Source: Rhopalosiphum padi
Taxonomy: Eukaryota > Arthropoda > Insecta > Hemiptera > Aphididae
Direction: 5' to 3'
Length of the DNA stretch: 64,000 bases
Assembly (NCBI RefSeq): GCF_020882245.1
Contig: NC_083597.1
Location: forward strand, 74,440,152 to 74,504,151
The notes beneath the pieces are model-generated. The model did no database searches. It was not told the DNA's origin and saw nothing but the letters and a program-made list of their open reading frames with translations. Position 1 is the stretch's first letter. Each line of letters opens with the position of its first letter. The translations under genes were made by a program, and so were the position numbers. This document shows positions 58,301 to 64,000 of this stretch, piece by piece.

Positions 58301-59867
58301 ATTTATTTCTTTGTGTAACGTAAATTTAATCTTGATTAAGGGCAACCAGGCCTTCCAGGTCAACCAGGAACTCCAGGAACCCCAGGTATTCCAGGTTCTT
58401 ATCCCACTTCACCAAAACCCAGTCCATCTCCCATAAATCCAAGCAGTGGAAGTGTATCAGGTGAACATTTAAAAAAAACTTAACCTTTTTAAATTTACAA
58501 CGAATCAATATATTTTTTTTTAAGGTTTACCATCCAATGGTTATCCATCATTAGTTGAAGAAACTCAAACAGGTTATCCAAATAAGCCTAGTTCTCAACC
58601 ATCATACCCGGGTCAAAATTATGTTTATCCTGCCAGCTATCCTCAAAAACCAAATGTTCCTGATTATGGTGCACAGCAACAAAACGTGTACCCTGAGTAT
58701 TTAGGTTCAGGATATCCAGTACCCCCTCCTCCTAATGCACCATTCCCTAATTATCCACAATCTACTGTACCATCTGGTTACTCTGGTTATTATGAATTGT
58801 ATCCAGGTCAAAATCAAGTATACTCTGGTCAACCAGATTTTAATGCATACCCAACTGCAGCTGGTGAACAATATCCTTTCAACGGATATGGTTATCCCGA
58901 ACAACAGTTTACATACCCAGTAACAGAAAATAAAGGTAAAAAACCTCAAGTAACAACACCTGTCTCTACTCAAACATCTGGTTATAAGAGTAAGTCTAGT
59001 CAAACTTCTCCGGAATATACAAGTAAACCTAGTTTGATAGATATACGTATAAATGTTCCAAATGAACCTGATTCTAACGATGGCCAAAAAGCTGTAATTT
59101 TAGGTAAAAATGAATTAATAGGACCTTCATCAGGATCATCAGGACATTCCAGCTCACTTACTCCACAATACGTGGATAGCCCCACAAAGGCACCCAAATT
59201 ACCATATCAATTTGGTCAAGGATCAAATCAGGTTATCTTATCATCGAGCAAACCAGAAACTAGCACTTCATTGTATAGTGTATCTAGTAAAACACCATCG
59301 ACAACTGAAAATATTAAATCAGTAGATTCACCAAGTACCATATCCTATGAAGAACAATTTAGTACTCTTTCACCAGATTCTTCGACACCTGTCAATATAA
59401 TTCCTTATCCCTTGCCAATTGTACCAAACCCAGGATCTTGTCCATGCTATTTTGTTCCACCTACAAATAATTCTACCAATCAACCACAACAACAACAACA
59501 ACAACAGCCAACATTTGACTTAAATAATCTCCCAGAGGGTGCTGTTATTGGATTCGTGCCGGTAGTATTTTATCCGTCATGTGGCGCAGGAAGTGCAGCA
59601 TCAAAAGAAGTGGTATCATCAAAGTTAAATCCTGTTTTCCCATCGGCTTATCAAGTACCATACAAATGTTCATATTGTGAACAAGCTGAATCACAAACTG
59701 CAATCATTCGAGGAAGTTTTGATCAAGTAGTAAAACAAAGTCAATTAAACCCATCCGTTGTAATTAAAAGTCCAAGTAGAAAGAATTTCCCAAATGCCCC
59801 AATCTATGACCAACCAGAATTTGGAAGAAAGATAAAAGTAGTAAGAAGAAAAACTAAAGATGAATAA
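28314..59867 (+). CDS. Collagen-like (Gly-X-Pro) cuticular protein with RR-type chitin-binding domain, 28-exon model
   Basis: Spliced model: one inferred 5' exon (28314-28361) plus 27 exons from 47986 to 59867, predicted 1786 residues (1770 if translation starts at 47986). Domains in order: signal peptide (hydrophobic core about 18-32, likely cleaved before QQ at 34), atypical RR chitin-binding domain (about 64-125), His-rich linker (126-154), Gly-rich linker (167-203), a Gly-Ser-Pro array in one exon (204-780), a modular Gly-X-Pro plus Tyr/Pro spacer region (781-1339), and a Tyr/Pro/Ser/Gln-rich tail with five Cys (1340-1786). All introns from intron 3 on are phase 1. Known for the family: RR proteins bind chitin in cuticle. 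Inferred: a secreted structural, possibly elastic or cross-linked, cuticle protein. It is not a fibrillar or basement-membrane collagen, because no C-terminal trimerisation domain is visible and the Gly-X-Y register is broken. I do not recognise a named orthologue. Exons 2-28 are well supported; the join to exon 1 is the weak point. Confidence 0.75.
28915..28949. repeat. (TA)n microsatellite
   Basis: About 17 TA units in presumed intron 1. Confidence 0.9.
32905..32937 (+). other. tRNA-like Pol III box A/box B fragment
   Basis: TAGCCAAGTGG at 32905-32915 fits the tRNA box A consensus. GTTCAAATACC at 32927-32937 resembles box B. Only 11 bp separate them, too short for a tRNA, and no acceptor stem is seen. 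It could be a decayed tRNA or SINE head, or chance. Confidence 0.2.
36770..37340 (+). promoter_or_regulatory. CpG-rich island with donor-like site, candidate alternative leader exon
   Basis: A stretch rich in CpG within AT-rich presumed intron 1 ends one segment with GACAAG|GTTAGT (donor at 37011). An open frame runs through it but would reach that donor in phase 1, whereas the 47986 exon needs phase 0 or a non-coding leader. If used, it is more likely a non-coding first exon. No TATA box is evident. Confidence 0.25.
38145..38570 (+). repeat. Degenerate interspersed repeat copy in presumed intron 1
   Basis: Starts with GAATACATTGATTTTGTAAT, contains AAAATCGATTTTGTTATTTT, and ends with GATCAGAATCGTTTTTCATG then CAATGATTTATCATTGAATT. 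Same block order as the 14.8-15.6 kb copy, about half its length. Confidence 0.5.
40311..40339. repeat. (ATT)n microsatellite
   Basis: About nine to ten ATT units. Confidence 0.85.
41321..41346. repeat. (TA)n microsatellite
   Basis: About 13 TA units inside the CpG-rich region. Confidence 0.85.
41446..41467. repeat. (CA)11 microsatellite
   Basis: Eleven uninterrupted CA units followed by TACGCGCGCG. Confidence 0.9.
43400..43755. other. GC-richer patch with E-box, no gene assigned
   Basis: CpG-bearing DNA with CACGTG at 43470-43475 and a 77-codon + frame (43519-43752) that has no recognised domain and no convincing splice sites. Possible regulatory island within presumed intron 1. Confidence 0.2.
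43760..47985. other. AT-rich distal part of presumed intron 1
   Basis: No gene recognised; short A/T-rich frames only, with a (TA)n run at about 47478-47502. Confidence 0.5.
47986..48124 (+). CDS. Exon 2: signal peptide core and mature N-terminus
   Basis: Begins ATG immediately after the acceptor TTTTATTTTAG, reads MYLILLFSIVGIQFAYSQQ and continues through NFDT, ending at donor ACCA|GTATGT in phase 1. The hydrophobic stretch followed by AYS-QQ fits signal peptidase cleavage. The acidic, Asn-rich mature start has no recognised motif. Because ATG lies at the splice junction, either an upstream coding exon or a non-coding leader could supply a working N-terminus. Confidence 0.85.
48196..48618 (+). 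CDS. Exon 3: RR-type chitin-binding domain and His-rich linker
   Basis: Acceptor TTTTATAG|TG restores an ATG codon across the junction, then AYIFGYEVG follows. Residues 90-113 match the spacing of the extended Rebers-Riddiford motif G-x(8)-G-x(6)-Y-x-A-x-E-x-G-Y: GCYGYVDPEG, six residues, then YISDGWGY. The usual Ala is Ser and the usual Glu is Gly, and there is an extra Cys (C91). Residues 126-154 are rich in His and Glu. A Gly-rich linker with C168 leads into PAGAP. Donor CCAG|GTATGC, phase 1. It neither fits RR-1 nor RR-2 cleanly by eye. Confidence 0.9.
48959..50689 (+). CDS. Exon 4: giant Gly-Ser-Pro collagen-like array (577 codons)
   Basis: One uninterrupted exon of 1731 bp with phase-1 borders, coding residues 204-780, made almost wholly of Gly-X-Pro triplets: GSP dominant, plus GAP, GYP, GTP, GKP and GSF/GSL. 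The triplet register is broken about a dozen times by a two-residue step of the type YPGSGSP. It is visibly GC-richer than its surroundings and low in complexity. Long open frames in other frames and on the opposite strand here are by-products of the repeat. Length probably varies between individuals by unequal exchange, and assembly errors are possible. Confidence 0.92.
48959..50689 (+). repeat. Coding minisatellite, 9-bp Gly-Ser-Pro unit with higher-order repeats
   Basis: The base unit is GGA TCA CCA and synonymous variants. A recurring GSLGYP block (for example at 49351, 49447, 49588, 49657, 49762, 49840, 49954 and 50032) sets a higher-order period of about 70-140 bp. A 192-bp tandem duplication is visible: copies about 49680-49871 and 49872-50063. 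Confidence 0.85.
51135..51191 (+). CDS. Exon 5: Gly-Lys-Pro/Tyr-Pro spacer exon (19 codons)
   Basis: TTTTTAG acceptor and CCAG|GTAAAT donor, phase 1-1. Encodes GKPGSGLPASPSTVYPSYP (residues 781-799). It is the first long-type exon after the array. Confidence 0.85.
51612..51656 (+). CDS. Exon 6: short Gly-X-Pro exon (15 codons)
   Basis: TTTATAG acceptor, CCAG|GTAAAT donor, phase 1-1. Encodes GSPGSPGLPGTPGLP (800-814). Short member of a short/long exon pair with exon 7. Confidence 0.88.
51791..51868 (+). CDS. Exon 7: Gly-X-Pro plus Tyr/Pro spacer (26 codons)
   Basis: TTTTATAG acceptor, TCAG|GTAAAT donor, phase 1-1. Starts GKPGSPGYPSYQQP and ends YPSTS (815-840). Long member of the pair with exon 6. 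Confidence 0.88.
52099..52134 (+). CDS. Exon 8: short Gly-X-Pro exon (12 codons)
   Basis: TTTCTTAG acceptor, CCAG|GTTTGT donor, phase 1-1. Encodes GSSGLPGTPGIP (841-852). Confidence 0.86.
52297..52377 (+). CDS. Exon 9: Gly-X-Pro plus spacer (27 codons)
   Basis: ATATAG acceptor, TCAG|GTAATT donor, phase 1-1. Starts GAPGLPGSPGLPGSS and ends with an Asn/Lys/Ser/Tyr spacer SYPSVS (853-879). Confidence 0.86.
52464..52508 (+). CDS. Exon 10: short Gly-X-Pro exon (15 codons)
   Basis: ATTTTAG acceptor, CCAG|GTATAA donor, phase 1-1. Encodes GSPGSPGSPGSPGLP (880-894). Confidence 0.87.
52634..52705 (+). CDS. Exon 11: Gly-X-Pro plus Tyr/Pro spacer (24 codons)
   Basis: TTTACAG acceptor, CCAG|GTAATT donor, phase 1-1. 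Starts GTPGFPGSYQKPTTYPG and ends YPSGP (895-918). Confidence 0.87.
52774..52818 (+). CDS. Exon 12: short Gly-X-Pro exon (15 codons)
   Basis: TTTACCAG acceptor, CCAG|GTATAA donor, phase 1-1. Encodes GSPGSPGTPGYPGSP (919-933). The preceding intron is only 68 bp. Confidence 0.87.
53009..53065 (+). CDS. Exon 13: Gly-X-Pro plus Tyr/Pro spacer (19 codons)
   Basis: CAACTAG acceptor, CCAG|GTAATA donor, phase 1-1. Encodes GTPGLPGSSYIKPSYPVAP (934-952). Confidence 0.86.
53142..53195 (+). CDS. Exon 14: short Gly-X-Pro exon with Val at the junction (18 codons)
   Basis: Acceptor AATTTCAG|TA joins as G|TA, making Val where every other junction in this region gives Gly. Encodes VSPGSPGSPGSPGSPGLP (953-970). 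Donor CCAG|GTAAAT. An in-phase downstream AG at 53158-53159 would restore Gly but makes a shorter exon. Confidence 0.82.
53706..53768 (+). CDS. Exon 15: Gly-Lys-Pro plus Tyr/Pro spacer (21 codons)
   Basis: TATTAAAG acceptor, CCAG|GTATAA donor, phase 1-1. Starts GKPGSYVPQSTYPGSSYPG (971-991). An alternative donor at 53759 (CCAG|GTACCC) is also in phase but weaker. Confidence 0.82.
53897..53932 (+). CDS. Exon 16: short Gly-X-Pro exon (12 codons)
   Basis: Strong T-rich tract and CACTAG acceptor, CCAG|GTATGT donor, phase 1-1. Encodes GQPGTPGLPGLP (992-1003). Confidence 0.88.
54039..54134 (+). CDS. Exon 17: Gly-Lys-Pro plus Tyr/Pro/Lys spacer (32 codons)
   Basis: TTAAAAAG acceptor, CCAG|GTAAAT donor, phase 1-1. 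Starts GKPGATVLPSTPSYEKP and ends GYPGSP (1004-1035). Confidence 0.85.
54239..54337 (+). CDS. Exon 18: fused short+long module (33 codons)
   Basis: TTTTCAG acceptor, CCAG|GTAATG donor, phase 1-1. Starts GQPGTPGLPGTPGLPG and continues into ISYPKPTPPSAYPVGP, so a short-type and a long-type unit sit in one exon (1036-1068). The next intron (54338-55528, 1191 bp) is the longest within the gene body. Confidence 0.87.
55529..55564 (+). CDS. Exon 19: short Gly-X-Pro exon (12 codons)
   Basis: TTTTACAG acceptor, CCAG|GTAATT donor, phase 1-1. Encodes GKPGSPGSPGLP (1069-1080). Confidence 0.87.
55892..56014 (+). CDS. Exon 20: Gly-X-Pro plus long Tyr/Pro/Asn spacer (41 codons)
   Basis: TTTTTATAG acceptor, CAAG|GTTAAT donor, phase 1-1. 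Starts GQPGTPGLPGSIYQPSYQKP, continues with an Asn/Gln/Tyr spacer and ends SSYPGSQ (1081-1121). Confidence 0.86.
56129..56155 (+). CDS. Exon 21: nine-codon Gly-X-Pro micro-exon
   Basis: TTTTTTAG acceptor, CCAG|GTAAAT donor, phase 1-1. Encodes GLPGTPGLP (1122-1130). With exon 23 it is the shortest exon of the gene. Confidence 0.85.
56284..56412 (+). CDS. Exon 22: Gly-X-Pro plus spacer (43 codons)
   Basis: AAATTAAG acceptor, CCAG|GTATAA donor, phase 1-1. Starts GQPGTPGTPGSAYPGSTLNQ and ends SSYPGSP (1131-1173). Similar in layout to exon 20. Confidence 0.86.
56513..56539 (+). CDS. Exon 23: nine-codon Gly-X-Pro micro-exon
   Basis: TGTTCTAG acceptor, CCAG|GTAAAT donor, phase 1-1. Encodes GQPGTPGLP (1174-1182). 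Confidence 0.85.
57256..57372 (+). CDS. Exon 24: Gly-X-Pro plus Tyr/Pro spacer (39 codons)
   Basis: AATTTTAG acceptor, GCAG|GTAAAT donor, phase 1-1. Starts GQPGTPGIPSYQKPNPP, continues with repeated YP units and ends GYPGSA (1183-1221). Preceded by a 716-bp intron in which I see no further Gly-X-Pro exon. Confidence 0.87.
57533..57649 (+). CDS. Exon 25: fused Gly-X-Pro plus spacer module (39 codons)
   Basis: Long T run and TTTTTAG acceptor, CCAG|GTATAT donor, phase 1-1. Starts GQPGKPGIPGTPGTPGIPAG, then SYQKPTPP, and ends GYPGSPGTP (1222-1260). Confidence 0.87.
57942..58058 (+). CDS. Exon 26: fused Gly-X-Pro plus spacer module (39 codons)
   Basis: TTATTATAG acceptor, ACAG|GTAAAA donor, phase 1-1. 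Starts GQPGTPGLPGKPGQ, then a less repetitive Asn/Gln/Asp/Tyr segment, ending GYPGFT (1261-1299). Same length (117 bp) as exons 24 and 25. Confidence 0.86.
58341..58460 (+). CDS. Exon 27: fused Gly-X-Pro plus Ser/Pro spacer (40 codons)
   Basis: TTGATTAAG acceptor, TCAG|GTGAAC donor, phase 1-1. Starts GQPGLPGQPGTPGTPGIPG, then a Ser/Pro/Asn spacer ending SGSVS (1300-1339). Last collagen-like exon. Confidence 0.85.
58525..59867 (+). CDS. Exon 28: Tyr/Pro/Ser-rich C-terminal region with Cys cluster and basic tail
   Basis: Acceptor TTTTTTTTAAG after a 64-bp intron; ends at TAA 59865-59867 (residues 1340-1786). The first part (about 1340-1475) is rich in Tyr, Pro, Gly and Gln with repeated YP units. 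Next comes a Ser/Thr-rich part, then CPC (C1645, C1647), a Gln run encoded mainly by CAA, GAVIGFVPVVFYPSC (C1692), and YKCSYCEQ (C1721, C1724). The end is basic, FGRKIKVVRRKTKDE. No collagen NC1 or other named domain is seen. The non-repetitive hydrophobic and Cys-bearing part looks constrained and may be a folded or cross-linking module; this is inference. It carries no Gly-X-Pro array, unlike the exons before it. Confidence 0.9.
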
Positions 59868-59907
59868 TATTGAAAATAATCAACACAAATACTTTAAAGA
59901 CTAAAAA

Positions 59908-59933
59908 AATAAATAAAATACCAACAGAATAAA
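59908..59933 (+). terminator. Proximal poly(A) signals
   Basis: AATAAA occurs at 59908-59913, 59912-59917 and 59928-59933, about 40-65 bases after the stop codon. This cluster is the most likely 3' end signal of the collagen-like gene. Confidence 0.6.
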
Positions 59934-60505
59934 TTTAACATTAAAATTTTTTTTATATATATTTGAACATACAATTTCATATATGATTTTTCATATTGTA
60001 CTAAAAAAAAATCAATTGACAATCATTTGTGTTTAACAAATTAATACCCCAAACGCTCAGATAATTTTATTTTTAGTTTAAGCTAATTTTATTGAATATA
60101 ATCCGAATTATAAGGATATTTTTTTTATCTAAATTGTTTTTTTTAAATTAACGTTTAAAAGATAAAAATATATAGAATATATAATTAAATAATTGACATT
60201 AAAAGTCATTTTATGCGTATAATCTATTTTATTAAACAACAATTGTAATTGTATCAATCAGATTTTGATGAATTTATTTGTATTACGTTTATTAGTTTAT
60301 ACTATTTGTTAATTATAACCCGTCCAGAAGTTACCAAACATTTACTGTCAATTTATAGATACTTTTGTAAGCCTAATTAAATATATTTTTACGAAAAAAT
60401 TGTATATATTTATAAGATGGTAACTCCTGGATAGACGTTGATTGACAATTTTATTTCACTTAATAAATAGTTGTTTTATATACTGTAACTAAATGTCAAT
60501 TAAAA

Positions 60506-60515
60506 AATAAATAAA
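60506..60515 (+). terminator. Possible distal poly(A) signal
   Basis: Overlapping AATAAA hexamers are followed within about 40 bases by a GT/T-rich stretch. They could give a longer 3' UTR of about 650 bases. In DNA this AT-rich such signals arise easily by chance. Confidence 0.25.
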
Positions 60516-61904
60516 GTATAATTTGAATTGTAAAATTATGTGTACATTTTTTTATTAGATATGAAATATTGAAATATTTATTAATGGATTAAATAATGAC
60601 TTTTTTAATAACAAAATATCGAAGAAAACTTTTTTTTTGTTATTAAACTAGGTATATCTAATAATATTAGATAAAAACATTTTCTTTTAAGTTATTTTAA
60701 GAAAATATTATATTAGGATAGATATATTTTATTTAAATATTTATTATGACACAAGATGAGTATTTATTTTTATATATTAGGATTTATAATTTGAGTATGT
60801 GTTTCCAAAAGTATTTTTACATTTTTGTTATATTTAACTACTTTAACTCAAATAATATCCTTCAATATCAATCAGTCTTTATATTTAATTGTATGAATAC
60901 AATGAGTACAAATTAGTTGCTGGGTAAAGTGATGTTGAATCTTGAAAAATACCATAAATATAACAAAAATAATTAAATATACGGCATTATTCTATCATTT
61001 AAATTTGATTAATGAGGCAAAAGAATATTGAATACTAGTACTTACCTAGTAATGTTATATTAATAGTTAATATTATTCACGGTTGGATTTTAAAATATGA
61101 GATTTTTAATTAATAAAGATTTTGAAGAATACTATATTAAATAATAATATTGAGAATTATTTATTGTTATAATATAAATATATAATCTGCAAATACGTTG
61201 AATATTTTAATACTTATGAATAAAAACATTACATAATCTACACAATGTTTGCTATAAAATAAAATATTTAAAACCCGTATCATATATACACTTTAGCAGA
61301 AAGAATTAACTATTGATTAAAGGATAATGTAAAATTTGTTTACTTATTATGGTATTGATAAAATATATTTTAGGTAGGTACGTATTATAATTTAAATAAA
61401 ATTAGTAGAGATGGCTTAGATATTGTAACAGTTATTTCTGTAAATGCGAGCACAATAAAATGGTAATGTGAACTGTAAACTGTTTATACTTAGTGGTGGT
61501 TTAGTTGGTATGGATTAATGTACATTTACCCTTATTATGATATTATTTATCCTTGAATTATAAAAGCATAAAGAATTTAGATATTTGAGATGTTTGTCGT
61601 ACGTGCAATAATATTATATGATTATATAACAATGTAATAATCTATAACAGCAATAATTCCCTTTTGAATTAATAACAGTGTATTGTTGACAAAATAATTG
61701 CATTTCAGTATTTGTCTTGTTCAACAAAAAAAATTAAGTTTTTAGCTATAACAATAAAGTTATATAGTATATTGTATTCATACTATACTGTTTGTGGTAA
61801 TTAACACTAATTGTTTAAAAATAGATGGTTCACAGAAGTTCTATGAATTTGTTCAAACATATTAAGAATTCTCGTTTAAATTAACCTAAAATGTATATTT
61901 ATGT

Positions 61905-61948
61905 AAGGGTACTATGCCCGTGTACCCAGTATATAAATAAATAAATTA
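61905..61948 (+). repeat. Possible non-LTR retroelement tail
   Basis: CCGTGTACCCAGTATATAAA leads into TAAATAAATAAA-type units, as in the 3' ends of some insect LINEs. Only a few dozen bases are recognisable. Confidence 0.2.
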
Positions 61949-64000
61949 GTGTATAGTAATGTAGTGTACTATTATAATGTAGATTATTTATTATATAGTT
62001 TTAATACAGGTAATATAATATATTATAAATAAAACGTTGATTGTGTACTGAATGAAAATATAGTATTTTATGGTGATTATCTACTGTTTTCAAAAATGAA
62101 AAGCATTTTAACATTAATTCGAAAGGACAATCGCTTCACATCAATCACGGTGTAGACGCTAAATGAATACTACAATTAATTAAACAAACAAATAAACTTA
62201 TTTTAATTAATTGACTTACTGACGCATTGATTGATTGATCCATTTAGGGGTTGGACAAGATGTGAATGACTGGATTCTATTACCTCAGATGTCAAGAGTG
62301 GTGCTAAACTATATAAGTGATATCTCTGTCGTATTAATATTGATTTAGAAAAATTACAATTTACGACACCTAACTATTTATGTGATAGCTTAATAAATGT
62401 CAGCATCTTTGGTCATATGTAAAATTTAATTTACTAAAATTATATAGGTTTTAGTTTTTATAATAAAAAAATATTATGCTCAGTAGGTATGTAAATAAAT
62501 ATTAAAAATGATAGTTATTTATGACTGACCTATACTTTTTTGTATTTATGGTTCATGTATTTAATATGTCAGATTTATGTTTTAAGATAATATTATTTTC
62601 TTAATTAATTAAAATGCCATCAATTTTTGTTCAATAAATGTAATATTGTGAGTGATTGTGAATTTCGATAATAGGAACATGATTGCAGATGGCATGATTT
62701 CGAATGTACCTTTTCTAGACAAGTATAAACTCAATTACCTTTTTGTTGCAAACTAGGATCGGCAATTAGAGGTAACGAAAATGTAAATTGTAAACTCAGC
62801 CTGGTAATAGCAAGTAATTAAAATGTCGATCCGAATCTTGGTATTACAAATATACATTATTTATATCATCTGAATATATTCCTTCATTAAAAAATAACAA
62901 TAAATACAAACAGAAACTTAAATTAAAATAAACTATTGAAATATCAAAAGTAGTAACAATATAATTATTAGGAACAAAGTTTCAAAAATATAAAAATAAT
63001 AAATACGGTAAGTACCTCTATTTAAGTATTATTAAAATGCATGTGATAAAAAACAGCAGACCTTATACCAAGATATAATTATATACTTTATATTAACTTA
63101 TACCTTACTATTATTATTATTTTATCTTATAAAATATAAAATCGATGTAAATAACATGAATGAGATAATAATATGAGTTACAAAATCCCTTTCTCTCTGA
63201 TGTACACTAAATCATTTCTCAATGATAAAAATTGTTTATCTAATAAAAAAAATTGAGCCAATTTATCTATACTAGGACACTTCTTGGTACATTTTGGGAA
63301 CATGTAAATTTTATTCGATATCATCATATAAAAATGCAATAATAATAATAATTGTTTACTTCTCCTAGACCCGTGGTGGTCGAGAGAAGGTTGTAGATTC
63401 AAAACTACCCCTTGCATACGGTACCTTTGCTGTCTAATATCTAAATGTAAGTATTTATTATAACTTTAGTATGTTGTTAATAATTTATTATTTCCATTTG
63501 TATATTTTCAAAAAAAATAGTTCAAAGGATGATTGCCGTGAGTTCATCAATTGTCAATAATAATAATATTATAAAGAAATGTAGTATAGTGAGTATCGTG
63601 CAGTATTAAAGTTTAATTAAATGCAAAATGGCAATTATAATACAATGTTTATATTTCAAAATACATTTTTATTTTAATTTATGAAATAATACTCTTCTAT
63701 CTAAATATAGTCATTACATTGATTATATTTTTATATTTTATCATTATTATATTTTAATTATTGTACAGTTAATTTACATTTTATATTATCTATTGATTTA
63801 TATAGACAACTTTTACTAGAATTACACGTTTGAAATTGTGTGGCTGAATTAAAATCAGAATTCAATATTTAAAAAAATATATGACAAGAAAAATATTTTT
63901 TTCTGTGATTCAAAAATTAAATTTTGTGTTTAAGAAATACTTGTTGAAACTTTTCATAAGCTTCTCTTTAATTTGCAAGTTACCAAACTTTGATAATTTG

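Larger units (their letters stand above)
59868..64000. other. AT-rich 3' flank without recognised gene
   Basis: Beyond the poly(A) signals I see no coding exon, RNA gene or ordered repeat. At about 61905-61945 the sequence GGGTACTATGCCCGTGTACC followed by an ATAAATAAATAAAT run resembles the 3' tail of a non-LTR retroelement. A frame at 63178-63417 (minus) has no recognisable motif. Confidence 0.5.

Noticed and set aside
51135..58460. Regularly spaced near-identical short units resembling a CRISPR array
   Set aside because: The units are exons with GT/AG borders and an open Gly-X-Pro frame in eukaryotic DNA; intervals vary from 64 to 1191 bp.
48959..58460. Classification as a true fibrillar or basement-membrane collagen
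   Set aside because: Frequent register breaks, long non-Gly-X-Y spacers, an RR domain at the N-terminus and no C-terminal trimerisation domain.
47986..59867. Horizontal transfer from bacteria (collagen-like repeats occur there)
   Set aside because: 27 exons with normal insect-type splice sites and an arthropod cuticle domain argue for an endogenous gene.

Overview
The window is AT-rich eukaryotic DNA from an insect, most likely an aphid or close hemipteran relative. It has spliceosomal introns with GT/AG borders, long A/T runs and trinucleotide microsatellites. The main gene encodes a secreted protein with an arthropod cuticle chitin-binding (Rebers-Riddiford type) domain, and a degenerate non-coding repeat family resembles aphid interspersed repeats. 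The species is not determinable from the sequence alone.

Only one gene can be supported with confidence. It lies on the + strand and ends at 59867. Exons 2-28 run from 47986 to 59867 and are contiguous in frame by splice-site reading. They encode 1770 residues: a hydrophobic signal peptide; an atypical RR chitin-binding domain; a His-rich linker; a 577-residue Gly-Ser-Pro array in one exon (48959-50689); 23 small exons (27-129 bp) that are all multiples of three with phase-1 borders; and a large Tyr/Pro/Ser-rich last exon with a short Cys-containing, basic C-terminus. Every small exon starts and ends inside a Gly (once Val) codon, and pure Gly-X-Pro exons alternate with longer exons that add a Tyr/Pro/Ser spacer.

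Exon 2 begins with ATG directly at a splice acceptor, so at least one 5' exon probably lies upstream. The best candidate is at 28314-28361, 19.6 kb away. It has a TATA box, no other ATG in the inferred leader, a clean GTGAGT donor in the matching phase, and 16 codons that would add a basic n-region to the signal peptide (full protein 1786 residues). This join is inferred.

Layout: 1-27.9 kb is gene-poor AT-rich DNA with degenerate repeats, hairpins and an (AAT)25 microsatellite. 27.9-28.4 kb is a GC-richer promoter and first exon. 28.4-48.0 kb is the presumed first intron, with GC/CpG-richer islands at 36.8-37.3, 39.7-42.3 and 43.4-43.8 kb that may be alternative promoters, leader exons or enhancers. 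48.0-59.9 kb is the gene body. 59.9-64 kb is 3' flank with poly(A) signals and no recognisable gene.

The point of greatest interest is the gene architecture: a chitin-binding cuticle domain joined to a collagen-like Gly-X-Pro region built from tandemly duplicated two-exon modules, with a last exon of a different type.
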